From NCBI GenBank assembly GCA_937894795.1, contig CALCQV010000041.1, positions 1 through 21,976 on the forward strand: a stretch of 21,976 nt of DNA, in the 5' to 3' direction. Shown here in pieces: positions 1-7,788 of the stretch. Numbering within the stretch: position 1 is the first letter of the stretch; every line of letters begins with the position of its first letter. Under the pieces are notes generated by a model that was given only the letters and a program-made list of their open reading frames with translations, did not search any database and was not told where the DNA came from. A program made the translations under genes and the position numbers. The DNA comes from an uncultured Bacteroidales bacterium. GTDB taxonomy: Bacteria > Bacteroidota > Bacteroidia > Bacteroidales > Lentimicrobiaceae.

Positions 1-1338
1 CTGTACTTTGCTGCTGATTTCGGTGATCGTATTCCCAAGCCTTTCCGTCGTATTTCACACTGCTGTTTTAAGCGGATTTCAGAGAAGTTGGGGGTGAGGG
101 CCGGTGACAAGATTATCACAATCAATGGAGAGCAGGCTACAGGTGAGAAGATCACCAATAGCTATGTTATGGACCATCTCCGCGGACCAAAGGGAACACA
201 GGTTACGGTTGGCATACTTCGCAATAATCAGCTCCCACTGATTGATTATACCATAACCCGCGATAAGATTCCATTAAATAGCATTGACGCTACCTTCATG
301 CTGACCAATGACATCGGTTATATTAAACTCACGAGGTTTGCAAGGACATCAATGACTGAGATGAAAGAGTCCATTGCCAAACTAAAGGAGCAGGGAATGA
401 AAAGCCTGATTCTTGATTTGCGTAACAATTCAGGGGGCTTTCTTGATATTGCCGTTGATCTCTCTGATGAATTCCTGACATCACAGCGACTCATTGTATA
501 CACAGAAGGACTCAGAAGCCCAAGGATTGACTTCAGAGCCACAAACAGGGGTAGTTTCGAGCAGGGCAAGCTGATTGTGATGGTAAACGAGGGAAGCGCC
601 TCGGCCAGTGAAATTGTGGCCGGAGCAGTGCAGGATTGGGACAGAGGATTGGTTGTAGGACGCAGGTCGTTTGGCAAAGGGTTGGTGCAAAGGCCGTTTA
701 ACCTTCCCGACAGCTCTGTGGTAAGGCTCACTACTGCCCGTTACTATACCCCGTCAGGCAGGAGTATCCAAAAACCTTATGAAGATGGCTCTGAAGACTA
801 TTATGAGGATCTTACAAACCGGTTTAAACATGGTGAATTCGTGTCGGCCGACAGTATCAAATTCCCTGATTCATTGAAGTATTTTACCCCTGCAAAACGC
901 GTTGTTTATGGTGGTGGTGGAATCATGCCCGATGTTTTTATTCCTCTCGATACCACTTCAAGCTCCAAGTTTTATACTGATTTATGGCGTAAGTCGGTGT
1001 TTAACGATTTTGTGCTCAGCTATCTGGAGCAGAACAGAAATAAAATAAGCAGGGATTATAAGAGCTTTGAATCTTTCAAGAGTGGCTTTAACATTGATGA
1101 ATCATTAATGAAACAGTTCTTGTCATTTGCAGCCGACAAAGGCGTGAAACCTGAAGATGATTCAATAGAAAAATCAGGAAATGAAATCAGGCATATCATT
1201 AAAGGTATTATTGCAAGAAACCTTTTTGATACCAACAGCTATTTCGATATCATCAGCCCGATTGACAATGAGTTGATGCATGCAAAGCAGGTGATGGAAG
1301 AAGGTACTCTTTTCCAGAAGCTTAGTATTGCCCACTGA
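1..1338 (+). CDS. S41 family carboxy-terminal processing protease, 5' end missing
   Basis: Periplasmic serine protease of the CtpA/Prc type, which clips C-terminal tails of exported proteins. The reading frame is open from base 1, so the signal peptide and N-terminal region lie outside the window. What remains is most of a PDZ domain (GVRAGDKI, INGE; about bases 76-260), then the peptidase core. The core has DLRNNSGG (about 415-440), the catalytic Ser in GSASASEI (codon 601-603) and the general-base Lys in SFGKGLVQ (codon 676-678). The Ser-Lys distance is 25 residues, as in E. coli Prc (S430/K455). The last 180 or so residues are a helical C-terminal region. A TTG at base 88 could be called as a start but lies inside the PDZ domain and is not a real start. 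The first 75 or so bases do not read like a PDZ domain in this frame and may contain a frameshift. A terminator follows. The family call is secure. Confidence 0.9.
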   Translation: MYFAADFGDRIPKPFRRISHCCFKRISEKLGVRAGDKIITINGEQATGEKITNSYVMDHLRGPKGTQVTVGILRNNQLPLIDYTITRDKIPLNSIDATFMLTNDIGYIKLTRFARTSMTEMKESIAKLKEQGMKSLILDLRNNSGGFLDIAVDLSDEFLTSQRLIVYTEGLRSPRIDFRATNRGSFEQGKLIVMVNEGSASASEIVAGAVQDWDRGLVVGRRSFGKGLVQRPFNLPDSSVVRLTTARYYTPSGRSIQKPYEDGSEDYYEDLTNRFKHGEFVSADSIKFPDSLKYFTPAKRVVYGGGGIMPDVFIPLDTTSSSKFYTDLWRKSVFNDFVLSYLEQNRNKISRDYKSFESFKSGFNIDESLMKQFLSFAADKGVKPEDDSIEKSGNEIRHIIKGIIARNLFDTNSYFDIISPIDNELMHAKQVMEEGTLFQKLSIAH

Positions 1339-1356
1339 TCTAAAATATTGATAATG

Positions 1357-1386
1357 AAAAGGCAGGCCCATTGTCTGCCTTTTTTT
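1357..1386 (+). terminator. Rho-independent terminator after the S41 protease
   Basis: An inverted repeat AGGCAG/CTGCCT is extended by A-T pairs to about 9 bp, with a 9-nt loop, and is followed by a run of seven T. It lies 19 bases after the protease stop codon. It separates the protease from the next gene, which has its own promoter. Confidence 0.8.
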
Positions 1387-1438
1387 GTTCCGTTTTGCCT
1401 GATTTTTGAATTTTATGGCTGTGTAATTATTTAATCTT

Positions 1439-1446
1439 TATATTTG
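1439..1446 (+). promoter_or_regulatory. Bacteroidota -7 promoter element (TATATTTG)
   Basis: A perfect match to the TAnnTTTG -7 element of Bacteroidota primary-sigma promoters, ending 32 nt before the ATG of the DHOD-like gene. No convincing -33 TTTG box is visible at the usual distance. The call rests on the match and on its place just after a terminator. Confidence 0.5.
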
Positions 1447-1478
1447 TTTGTCCTATAAAAACTCATAATTATTTCTTC

Positions 1479-2465
1479 ATGGCAGACATTTCAACAAACT
1501 ATATGGGATTAAAACTGAAGAGCCCTGTAATAGTTGGCAGTTCAGGTTTAACTAATAAGATGGATAATCTTAAAACCTTTGAAAATTCAGGTGCCGGTGC
1601 TATTGTGCTAAAATCATTATTTGAAGAGCAAATACGCCAGGAGTTAAATTTTCATATTCACGATGAGCAGATTAGCCTTCAGTATCCGGAGGCGTTTGAT
1701 TACATTACAAATTACAGCAAGGAACACCATGTTGACAATTATCTGGAGCTGATTAGAAAGGCTTCATCAGGTTGTGATATTCCAATAATAGCAAGTGTTA
1801 ATTGTATATCAACGGATGAGTGGATCTCCTTTGCCCGTAAAATTGAAGAAGCCGGCGCAAGTGCAATAGAGTTGAATATATTCGTTCTGCCCAGTGACCC
1901 GGCCATGGATAGCAATAAAAATGAACAACAGTATTTTAATATCGTGAATCAGGTGCTGGGCACAGTAAAAATACCTGTCTCAATAAAAATCAGCTCATAT
2001 TTCTCAGCCCTTGCCAAGACGGTCATTGAATTATCATGGACAGGCATTAAAGGAATTGTGATGTTCAACCGGTTCTATTCACCTGACATTGACATAGATG
2101 AGATGAAGGTGGTTTCATCAAATGTATTCAGCACCCCTGAGGAGATAACCACCTCACTACGCTGGGTTGCCATGCTGTCAAAGAGATTGCATTGTGATGT
2201 ATGTGCATCAACAGGTATATTTGATGGTGCAGGCGCTATTAAACAGATGCTTGCCGGGGCGAAAGCCGTACAGGTTGTTTCCACTCTTTATAAGAATGGA
2301 TTTGAAAGAATAACCAAAATCAATCATGAGATTGAATCATGGATGGTTAAAAATAATTACCAATATACGTCTGATTTCATTGGAAAACTCGGTATCTCAA
2401 AAGATGATAACCCTGCTGCCTTTGAAAGGGTGCAGTTTATGAAATATTTTTCGGGAATTGAGTAG
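1479..2465 (+). CDS. Dihydroorotate dehydrogenase-like FMN protein
   Basis: A 328-residue TIM-barrel protein of the DHOD class-1-like family, probably soluble and FMN-binding. Recognisable elements are the N-terminal strand with LKSPVIVGSSGLT, a Lys in VLKSLFEE (K45, the usual flavin-contact Lys), ELN at 131-133, a second Lys in VSIKIS (K170), FNR at 196-198, and the phosphate-binding segment STGIFDGAGAIKQMLAGA from S234. True class-1 enzymes have N-L-S-C-P-N at the active site. Here the segment reads N-I-F-V-L-P-S-D, so the catalytic Cys is absent and orotate synthesis is doubtful. No pyrimidine genes are near. It is monocistronic, with its own promoter and an ATG at 1479. Annotations for this family usually stop at 'DHOD-like', and the substrate is unknown. 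Confidence 0.85.
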   Translation: MADISTNYMGLKLKSPVIVGSSGLTNKMDNLKTFENSGAGAIVLKSLFEEQIRQELNFHIHDEQISLQYPEAFDYITNYSKEHHVDNYLELIRKASSGCDIPIIASVNCISTDEWISFARKIEEAGASAIELNIFVLPSDPAMDSNKNEQQYFNIVNQVLGTVKIPVSIKISSYFSALAKTVIELSWTGIKGIVMFNRFYSPDIDIDEMKVVSSNVFSTPEEITTSLRWVAMLSKRLHCDVCASTGIFDGAGAIKQMLAGAKAVQVVSTLYKNGFERITKINHEIESWMVKNNYQYTSDFIGKLGISKDDNPAAFERVQFMKYFSGIE

Positions 2466-2476
2466 TTGATCCTTAT

Positions 2477-2496
2477 TATTGATTGGAATATCAATA
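2477..2496. promoter_or_regulatory. Inverted repeat TATTGAT-N6-ATCAATA upstream of the response regulator
   Basis: Perfect 7-bp arms separated by 6 bases, 12 nt after the DHOD-like stop and 50 nt before the response-regulator ATG. No T-run follows, so it does not look like an intrinsic terminator. It could be an operator for a dimeric regulator. Its function is inferred from position only. Confidence 0.3.
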
Positions 2497-2545
2497 GTAT
2501 GCCAAAGAATAGCTTTAATGACATTGTATATTAATAGTCACGTTT

Positions 2546-3946
2546 ATGAATAAAATCCTTGTAGTTGATGATGATGTTACGTTTTGCCTGATGCTTGAGA
2601 CTTTTCTCAACAAACAAGGATACAAGGTTGAACAGTCTTTCTCTTATGGGGATGCAGTAAAGAAAATAAAATCATTTAAACCGGAAATAGTACTTACCGA
2701 CCTAAGGTTACCTGATAGCAGTGGCATAGAAATCCTGAAAACCATGAAGCTTGAGAGTCCTCAGGTACCTGTAATACTGATGACGGGCTATGCCGACATA
2801 AGGACGGCCGTGCAAGCCACAAAACTGGGAGCATTTGATTATGTGGCAAAGCCGGTGAATCCTGATGAGATATTATCCACCATTAAGCGGGCACTCAGCC
2901 ATACTGACGAAAAAACGGTTGAGCGTAAGCGCACCGGTAAAAAATCAGATTTCTTTGTTGAGGGGGTGAGCACTTCAGCCCGTAAGATCAATGAATATGT
3001 GAGCCTGGTGGCCCCTACAAATATGTCGGTGCTTATAATGGGTGAAAGTGGTACCGGCAAGGAATTCATAGCCAGAAAGATACACTCTGAAAGCCTGCGT
3101 GCTGATAAAGCCTTCATTGCCATTGATTGCGGTGCATTGCCCCGTGAACTGGCGGGCAGTGAGTTGTTCGGCCATCTAAAGGGCTCCTACACCGGGGCAT
3201 TTAATGATAAGGCAGGGCAGTTTGAAGCAGCCAATGGCGGTACGATTTTCCTTGATGAAATAGGTAACCTTAGCTATGAGATTCAGATCCAGCTATTAAG
3301 GGCTATTCAGGAGAGGAAAATCAGACGTATTGGATCAACCGGCGAGATTACAGTGGATGTCAGGATCATTACTGCCACCAACGAAGATTTAAGGCAGGCA
3401 GTTGCAAAAGGGGACTTCAGAGAAGATCTCTACCATCGGATCAATGAATTTGCCATTCAGGTTGCACCACTGAAACAACGTCCCGACGACCTGATGCTTT
3501 TTGCCAAACATTTCCTGGAGCAGGCAAATGTTGAATTGAATAGAAATGTGGAAAACATCGACAACGATGTTCATGAGATATTTAACCATTATTCATGGCC
3601 CGGGAATTTCAGGGAACTCCGGAATATTATAAAAAGAGCAGTGCTGCTTACCAAAGGAAATACCATTTTCAAGGAAACGCTGCCTGAAGAGTTGATTAGT
3701 GAAGCACAGAATTATAATCCTTCAGTGATTTCCAATGCAATCACTTATGAAAATAACCTGCAGCCTGCTATTGAGCAAAATCAACCGGTATTACTCAAAG
3801 ATGCTGCTCAGCGAGGAGAGCGTGAATTAATAATTGCCACACTTGAAAAGGTGCGATTCAATAAGTCGAAAGCTGCCAAAATTCTGAATGTCGACAGGAA
3901 GACGCTCTACAATAAAATGAAACAATACAATATTCCATTGCAGTAA
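2546..3946 (+). CDS. Sigma-54-dependent response regulator (REC-AAA+-Fis HTH)
   Basis: A 466-residue NtrC/AtoC-type transcription activator. The receiver domain (1-120) has acidic D8/D9, phosphoacceptor D52 in LTDLRLPDSS, T80 and K102. The AAA+ domain (about 138-370) has Walker A GESGTGKE (166-173), the sigma-54 contact loop as GSYTGA (213-218, the GAFTGA motif with Phe replaced by Tyr), Walker B TIFLDE (233-238), and FREDLYHRIN (291-300). The C-terminus (about 425-466) is a Fis-type helix-turn-helix with NKSKAAKILNVDRKTLYNKM. It should open sigma-54 (RpoN) promoters once phosphorylated. It runs head-on into the hybrid histidine kinase, its likely partner, with one base between the stop codons. 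I found no convincing TAnnTTTG promoter upstream and no -24/-12 site in the window, so its targets lie elsewhere. Confidence 0.93.
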   Translation: MNKILVVDDDVTFCLMLETFLNKQGYKVEQSFSYGDAVKKIKSFKPEIVLTDLRLPDSSGIEILKTMKLESPQVPVILMTGYADIRTAVQATKLGAFDYVAKPVNPDEILSTIKRALSHTDEKTVERKRTGKKSDFFVEGVSTSARKINEYVSLVAPTNMSVLIMGESGTGKEFIARKIHSESLRADKAFIAIDCGALPRELAGSELFGHLKGSYTGAFNDKAGQFEAANGGTIFLDEIGNLSYEIQIQLLRAIQERKIRRIGSTGEITVDVRIITATNEDLRQAVAKGDFREDLYHRINEFAIQVAPLKQRPDDLMLFAKHFLEQANVELNRNVENIDNDVHEIFNHYSWPGNFRELRNIIKRAVLLTKGNTIFKETLPEELISEAQNYNPSVISNAITYENNLQPAIEQNQPVLLKDAAQRGERELIIATLEKVRFNKSKAAKILNVDRKTLYNKMKQYNIPLQ

Positions 3947-3954
3947 ATTACTGC
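3940..3954. repeat. Palindrome spanning both convergent stop codons
   Basis: GCAGTAAATTACTGC is a perfect palindrome around a single central base. It contains the TAA of the response regulator on + and the TAA of the histidine kinase on -. It arises partly because both proteins end in Gln followed by TAA. There is no separate terminator in the one-base gap, so transcripts from both sides must run into the opposite gene. Confidence 0.45.
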
Positions 3955-6620
3955 CGGGGAGAAGAATGAAGGAGTTTCAGTTTTAAACTGATTTCCGACA
4001 GGCACTTGATGCTTTCATCAAGCGTGTTTGCAATGAGTTGCTTATCCAAATGCTCCTCTTTACACATCAATTCCAGTTTCTTAAGATGGTTGACAGTGGT
4101 TTTTACTTCCAGAAGCCGCATGTTAGGCAGAATCCGATGTGAGAGAAGGGAGAGCTTTGCATAATCCCTGCTTGCAAAGGCATGGCGCATTTCATCGACC
4201 GTTGAATCAATGTTGGCATTAAGCGACAACAATATTTTCCTGAGAGAATCTTCATCATTGCCCGTGAATTTTCTGAAATTGGAAATATCAGGATAGTCTT
4301 CAACCGGGAACGGTGATTGTTTTACCGATTCCTGTTTATTGACCCCTGTACTGTTTACAAGCGTGTTTTCATCAGTGTTATTATTGTAAGGTGATTTTAA
4401 AGATGTGGATAAAAGTTCTGAATGATCAGGCCCTTTTGCGAAATCACCTGATATTACACTTTCTGTATTCAATTTCCCTGAAACGGAGCTGAGTACTTTT
4501 ATTATTTCATTCTTTTTAAAAGGTTTGAGCACAAAATAATCCATCCCGACCTGCTTGTATCTTTCAATATCATTGGTATCGGCGTGAGCGGTCAATCCAA
4601 TTACCAGAGGCATCTTATGATTTCCTGCATTGCAAAACTCCCTGATTTGTCCAATAAACTCAGGCCCGCTGATACCGGGCATCTGAACATCAGTGATTAC
4701 CAGGTTAAAGGTCCCATTGGCCTCTTTATACTTATCAATAGCCTCCAATCCATTTGAGGTAGTAACAACATCAGCGTTGAAGTTTTTGAGAATATCGGCT
4801 AACAGTATTGCCGTGGTGCCATCATCTTCTGCTAACAGGACTTTGATTTCCTGAAGATTGATTTCGCCGATATACTCAGGCGATTCGACTGTAGCGGTTT
4901 CACCCCGGAATACCGGCAATGATAACCTGATGGTAAAGACCGTGCCTTTGTCAATGTTGCTGGAAACGCTGATGGAGCCATTCATCAGGTTGATCAGCTT
5001 GCTGCTGATAGCCAATCCTAATCCGGAACCGCCATATTTACGTGTTATACCAGGGTCCACCTGTGTAAACTCTTCAAATATGGCTTCCAGCTTATCTTTA
5101 GGTATGCCTATCCCGGTATCGGCTACCCTGATTTTTATATTGGCTGATCTGCCTTCATCGGTCAGGAAGGCCTTTGTCTGCAGTATTACTTTCCCCTTTT
5201 CGGTGAACTTGATACTATTGCTTAGGAGATTGATGATAACCTGTTTGAGGCGGAGAGAATCACCCAGCAACTCAACATCAGGCATATTCTGATCAAGAAT
5301 GATCTCCAGATTTTTATCTCTTGCCCTCTGCTCAAGAGTTTCGAATGCTTCGGCGAATAGAGCCGAAGCATTGAACGGTTTTTTTTCCAGATCAATCTTC
5401 CCGCTGTTGATTCTGGAAAATTCAAGCAGATCGTTGATTAATTCCAACAGGTGCTCAGAAGAGGAGTTGACATACCTGAGATACTTTGTTTGCTCTTTGT
5501 TCAAGGGGGTTTCTGAAAGCCTCTCCGTGAAACCGATGATTGAGGTCAGGGGAGTGCGTATTTCGTGGCTCATGTTGGCAAGGAACTTCTCTTTGACTTT
5601 CAACAGGCTTTCAGCCAATTGTCGGGCCTGCTCCAGTTGCCTTCTGTAAAAGGCACTTCGGGCGAGGTCTTTCCATATCAGTATGATGAAGCCAATGGTG
5701 GTTAAAAGGCCTGTTCCTGCTAATATAAGTGCCGTAATCCAAAGGTTATTTAAAACCTTGCGACTATTCTCAGTTTCACTCAGGGCATTAGAGATTTCCT
5801 CTTTTTCAAATAGGAGAAGAACGGCTCTGATTTCATTCATTATTTTCTGATCAGCCTGAAGGAGAGACATTTCTCTTTCAGTTATCAGTTGTTGTTCGAG
5901 TAGTTGTTGAGTCTCAAATTTTTTAAGTTGTGATCTGACCTTGTTTAAGGTATTGTTGCGATATATCTGATAGGATAACGCCGTATCAGAACTAACAATG
6001 GGGCCTTGGTTGACTGTGTGGGTGGTATCAATATCCTTTTTGCCGGTAATGCGGTTCCAAAGGCGCGGAAAGAATCCGGGCTTTCTTGACACTTCTGTTG
6101 GTACTTGTTTGGTAACAGTTTTTGAAATAACTCTATTGGTAATGCTCAGGGTGTCATCATAAATATTAACCGATTTATGAAGATCGCCCAATCCTATGAG
6201 GTTTGCCTCCTTCTTAAGGAGAAAGAAGTTATGGTAAGTCTGTGTTTTCAGATCCAGCAGACTGTCGACAGTCAATATTCTTAAGTACTGTTTGGTATTA
6301 TTAATACTGCTGGTAGTAAGGGTATCAATATAGCGGTCGTTGATTGCCTCCTGTTCATAATACTGATACAGCCAGGCCGAGTCATTGGTGCTGAGATAGG
6401 CTCTTGCCATTCCTTCTGTTTCTATAAGACTGGAAAGCAGATTGCTTATGAGGGTTAATTTCCTGACAGAGGTCGAAGCACCGGTATCGGGAGGTGCCAG
6501 TTGATTGGCCAGCTTGAATACAGCATAAACAGAAATAAAGATAAGAGTGAGCAGCAGAACAAACCCTGTAATGATTTTACCTTTAATTCCGGTTGTAGTT
6601 GTATTCTTTCTCATTGCCAT
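3948..6620 (-). CDS. Hybrid sensor histidine kinase with REC and HPt domains
   Basis: An 890-residue inner-membrane sensor. A transmembrane helix (about 14-38) and a second (about 293-316) flank a periplasmic helical sensor region of about 250 residues. Then come HisKA with NMSHEIRTPL (phospho-His H352), HATPase_c with its N-box (INLLSNSIKF), DTGIGIP and GSGLGLAI motifs, a receiver domain (592-710; D644 in ITDVQMP, K699), a linker of about 65 residues, and a C-terminal HPt domain (about 776-883; H828 in LLSHRILPN). The HPt motif differs from classical HxLKG but resembles the Bacteroidota form. A possible phosphorelay is H352 to D644 to H828 to the regulator encoded head-on. An ATG at 6656 would add 12 residues, but it sits inside the terminator hairpin of the upstream gene. 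I therefore prefer the ATG at 6620; 6614 is also possible. Confidence 0.92.
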   Translation of the reverse strand: MAMRKNTTTTGIKGKIITGFVLLLTLIFISVYAVFKLANQLAPPDTGASTSVRKLTLISNLLSSLIETEGMARAYLSTNDSAWLYQYYEQEAINDRYIDTLTTSSINNTKQYLRILTVDSLLDLKTQTYHNFFLLKKEANLIGLGDLHKSVNIYDDTLSITNRVISKTVTKQVPTEVSRKPGFFPRLWNRITGKKDIDTTHTVNQGPIVSSDTALSYQIYRNNTLNKVRSQLKKFETQQLLEQQLITEREMSLLQADQKIMNEIRAVLLLFEKEEISNALSETENSRKVLNNLWITALILAGTGLLTTIGFIILIWKDLARSAFYRRQLEQARQLAESLLKVKEKFLANMSHEIRTPLTSIIGFTERLSETPLNKEQTKYLRYVNSSSEHLLELINDLLEFSRINSGKIDLEKKPFNASALFAEAFETLEQRARDKNLEIILDQNMPDVELLGDSLRLKQVIINLLSNSIKFTEKGKVILQTKAFLTDEGRSANIKIRVADTGIGIPKDKLEAIFEEFTQVDPGITRKYGGSGLGLAISSKLINLMNGSISVSSNIDKGTVFTIRLSLPVFRGETATVESPEYIGEINLQEIKVLLAEDDGTTAILLADILKNFNADVVTTSNGLEAIDKYKEANGTFNLVITDVQMPGISGPEFIGQIREFCNAGNHKMPLVIGLTAHADTNDIERYKQVGMDYFVLKPFKKNEIIKVLSSVSGKLNTESVISGDFAKGPDHSELLSTSLKSPYNNNTDENTLVNSTGVNKQESVKQSPFPVEDYPDISNFRKFTGNDEDSLRKILLSLNANIDSTVDEMRHAFASRDYAKLSLLSHRILPNMRLLEVKTTVNHLKKLELMCKEEHLDKQLIANTLDESIKCLSEISLKLKLLHSSPRQ

Positions 6621-6640
6621 AAAGTTAGGTATAATAAAGG

Positions 6641-6672
6641 AAAAATCCCCTGCCATTTTACCGGCAGGGGAT
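6641..6672 (-). terminator. Rho-independent terminator after the coiled-coil lipoprotein gene
   Basis: Perfect 10-bp stem (ATCCCCTGCC/GGCAGGGGAT in + orientation) with an 8-nt loop. On the minus strand it is followed by TTTTT. It starts 21 bases after the lipoprotein stop. The most upstream ATG of the kinase frame (6656-6654) falls in its loop and 3' arm, which argues against that start. Confidence 0.85.
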
Positions 6673-6693
6673 AAAAATACAAAGAAGCAAAGA

Positions 6694-7563
6694 TTAAACG
6701 TCAGTTGAGATTACCAGCATCCTGGATTTCTGCCAAAATAAAACGGGGTCCTTAATCACCAATTCATTCACCCTTTTGTCTGTTCCGATAAGTTCATAGG
6801 AACCTGCCGGATGTACTGACATTATCGTTGCCTTCTTTACATCCAGTGGAATCGATTTTAAATTACGTATGTCAACCTTCGTAAAATCGTTCAAATCAAC
6901 ATCACCGGCAACCTTTTGGGTCCTTCCAATACCAAGAACACCACCTTCTTTATTAAGTATCTTTTGTTCAATGAGTTCTTTTTTCTCACCTACTACATAA
7001 TAAGCGGTATTTAATTCATTGGTCCTTTCGGTTACCTGATTGTTCAAAGCCACATTTCTATTTGCATAATTGTTGATTGTATCATTCAATACGGCAATAG
7101 TGAAGTTCAATGTCGACAACTCGGTTTTAAGTGAGTCAATCTCATGATCACGTATGGCGAGCTGTTGGTTGGTGGCTTCAATCATCTTTTCAAACTCTGC
7201 AATCCTGAGATTTGATTGTTTGAGTTTATAGTTTAGTGAAGAAATTTTCTCCTTATTCTCTGCCATAAGGGCATTTATAAGTTTTATGTCTTCATTGACC
7301 CTCTGGCGGGCTGATCTGCTAAGTTCAGTGCCTGAAGAAGTTTCCTTGCTTATGAGCTTTTCCTTGGATTTTATTTCTGCAAGGTTTGATTCAATTTCAT
7401 TGAGTGTTTGCATGAAATCATTGATCAATGAATCTTTTGTTCTAGAGTCATTCAACATTAATGCTTGTTCTTCCTCAAGTTGATTTATTCGAGCTGTCTG
7501 TTCCTTATTTTCACAAGCGGCAAAAATGAAAGGAATCAGTGCTATTACCATTAGTTTTTTCAT
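6694..7563 (-). CDS. Coiled-coil lipoprotein of unknown function
   Basis: A 289-residue exported protein that I do not recognise by name. It begins with a short signal peptide and lipobox (FIFAAC; lipidated Cys 17), so it should be anchored in the inner or outer membrane facing the periplasm. Residues about 20-195 are rich in Glu, Lys, Asn and Leu in heptad-like spacing and are probably a long coiled coil. The last 90 or so residues look globular, with GIGRTQKVAGDVDLNDF, PAGSYELIG and a C-terminal strand ending RMLVIST. It has its own promoter (-7 at 7603-7610) and terminator, so it is monocistronic. It lies divergently from the metal importer and in the same direction as the kinase. A structural or adhesin-like role is possible, but nothing in the sequence decides it. 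Confidence 0.75.
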   Translation of the reverse strand: MKKLMVIALIPFIFAACENKEQTARINQLEEEQALMLNDSRTKDSLINDFMQTLNEIESNLAEIKSKEKLISKETSSGTELSRSARQRVNEDIKLINALMAENKEKISSLNYKLKQSNLRIAEFEKMIEATNQQLAIRDHEIDSLKTELSTLNFTIAVLNDTINNYANRNVALNNQVTERTNELNTAYYVVGEKKELIEQKILNKEGGVLGIGRTQKVAGDVDLNDFTKVDIRNLKSIPLDVKKATIMSVHPAGSYELIGTDKRVNELVIKDPVLFWQKSRMLVISTDV

Positions 7564-7602
7564 GTGTTTAAGAGTTTATTGTTGTTTCGGTTTTTTATTA
7601 CT

Positions 7603-7610
7603 CAAAATTA
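7603..7610 (-). promoter_or_regulatory. Bacteroidota -7 promoter element (TAATTTTG on minus strand)
   Basis: A perfect TAnnTTTG match on the minus strand, ending 39 nt before the lipoprotein ATG at 7563. It lies in the 225-bp divergent region shared with the metal importer. No clear -33 element is visible. Confidence 0.5.
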
Positions 7611-7730
7611 AAGCCAGAATTGTTCTTTCATAACGAAAGCTTACATAATCAAGTGTTTTAGGATTATTGCCAACTTTTTTTGATGGGTATTATTTTCCAC
7701 AATCTGGTTAATGGCATGAATCAATCTTGA

Positions 7731-7744
7731 TGAATGTATATTCA
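7731..7744. promoter_or_regulatory. Putative metal-regulator operator, TGAAT-GTAT-ATTCA
   Basis: A perfect 5-bp-arm inverted repeat with a 4-base centre. It ends 15 bp upstream of the -7 element of the metal-importer operon, so a bound repressor would cover the -33 region. A second small inverted repeat (ATCAA-TC-TTGAT, 7720-7731) abuts it. Position suggests a Zur-, Fur- or MntR-type site, but the sequence does not match a consensus I can name. Confidence 0.35.
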
Positions 7745-7759
7745 CTGCCTGCATTTTAG

Positions 7760-7767
7760 TACTTTTG
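7760..7767 (+). promoter_or_regulatory. Bacteroidota -7 promoter element (TACTTTTG)
   Basis: A perfect TAnnTTTG match ending 21 nt before the ATG of the metal-binding lipoprotein. It should drive the three-gene importer operon. It overlaps a TTG at 7765 that could be mistaken for a start codon. Confidence 0.55.
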
Positions 7768-7788
7768 TACTGTATAAAGAACAGACCA

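Noticed and set aside
2466..2545. Sigma-54 (-24/-12) promoter before the response regulator or elsewhere in the window
   Set aside because: I searched by eye for TGGCAC-N5-TTGC near each gene start on both strands and saw no credible match.
4858..5292. A 144-codon open frame on + inside the histidine kinase gene
   Set aside because: It is antisense to conserved HisKA/HATPase coding sequence and its translation is low-complexity Ser/Leu/Arg with no family motif.
6621..6656. ATG at 6656 as the start of the histidine kinase
   Set aside because: It lies in the hairpin of the upstream gene's terminator, so a transcript starting at the kinase promoter would hardly include it. ATGs at 6620 and 6614 give the normal N-terminus before the first membrane helix.
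7765..7788. TTG at 7765 as the start of the metal-binding lipoprotein
   Set aside because: It overlaps the -7 promoter element, and the ATG at 7789 gives a proper lipoprotein signal peptide.
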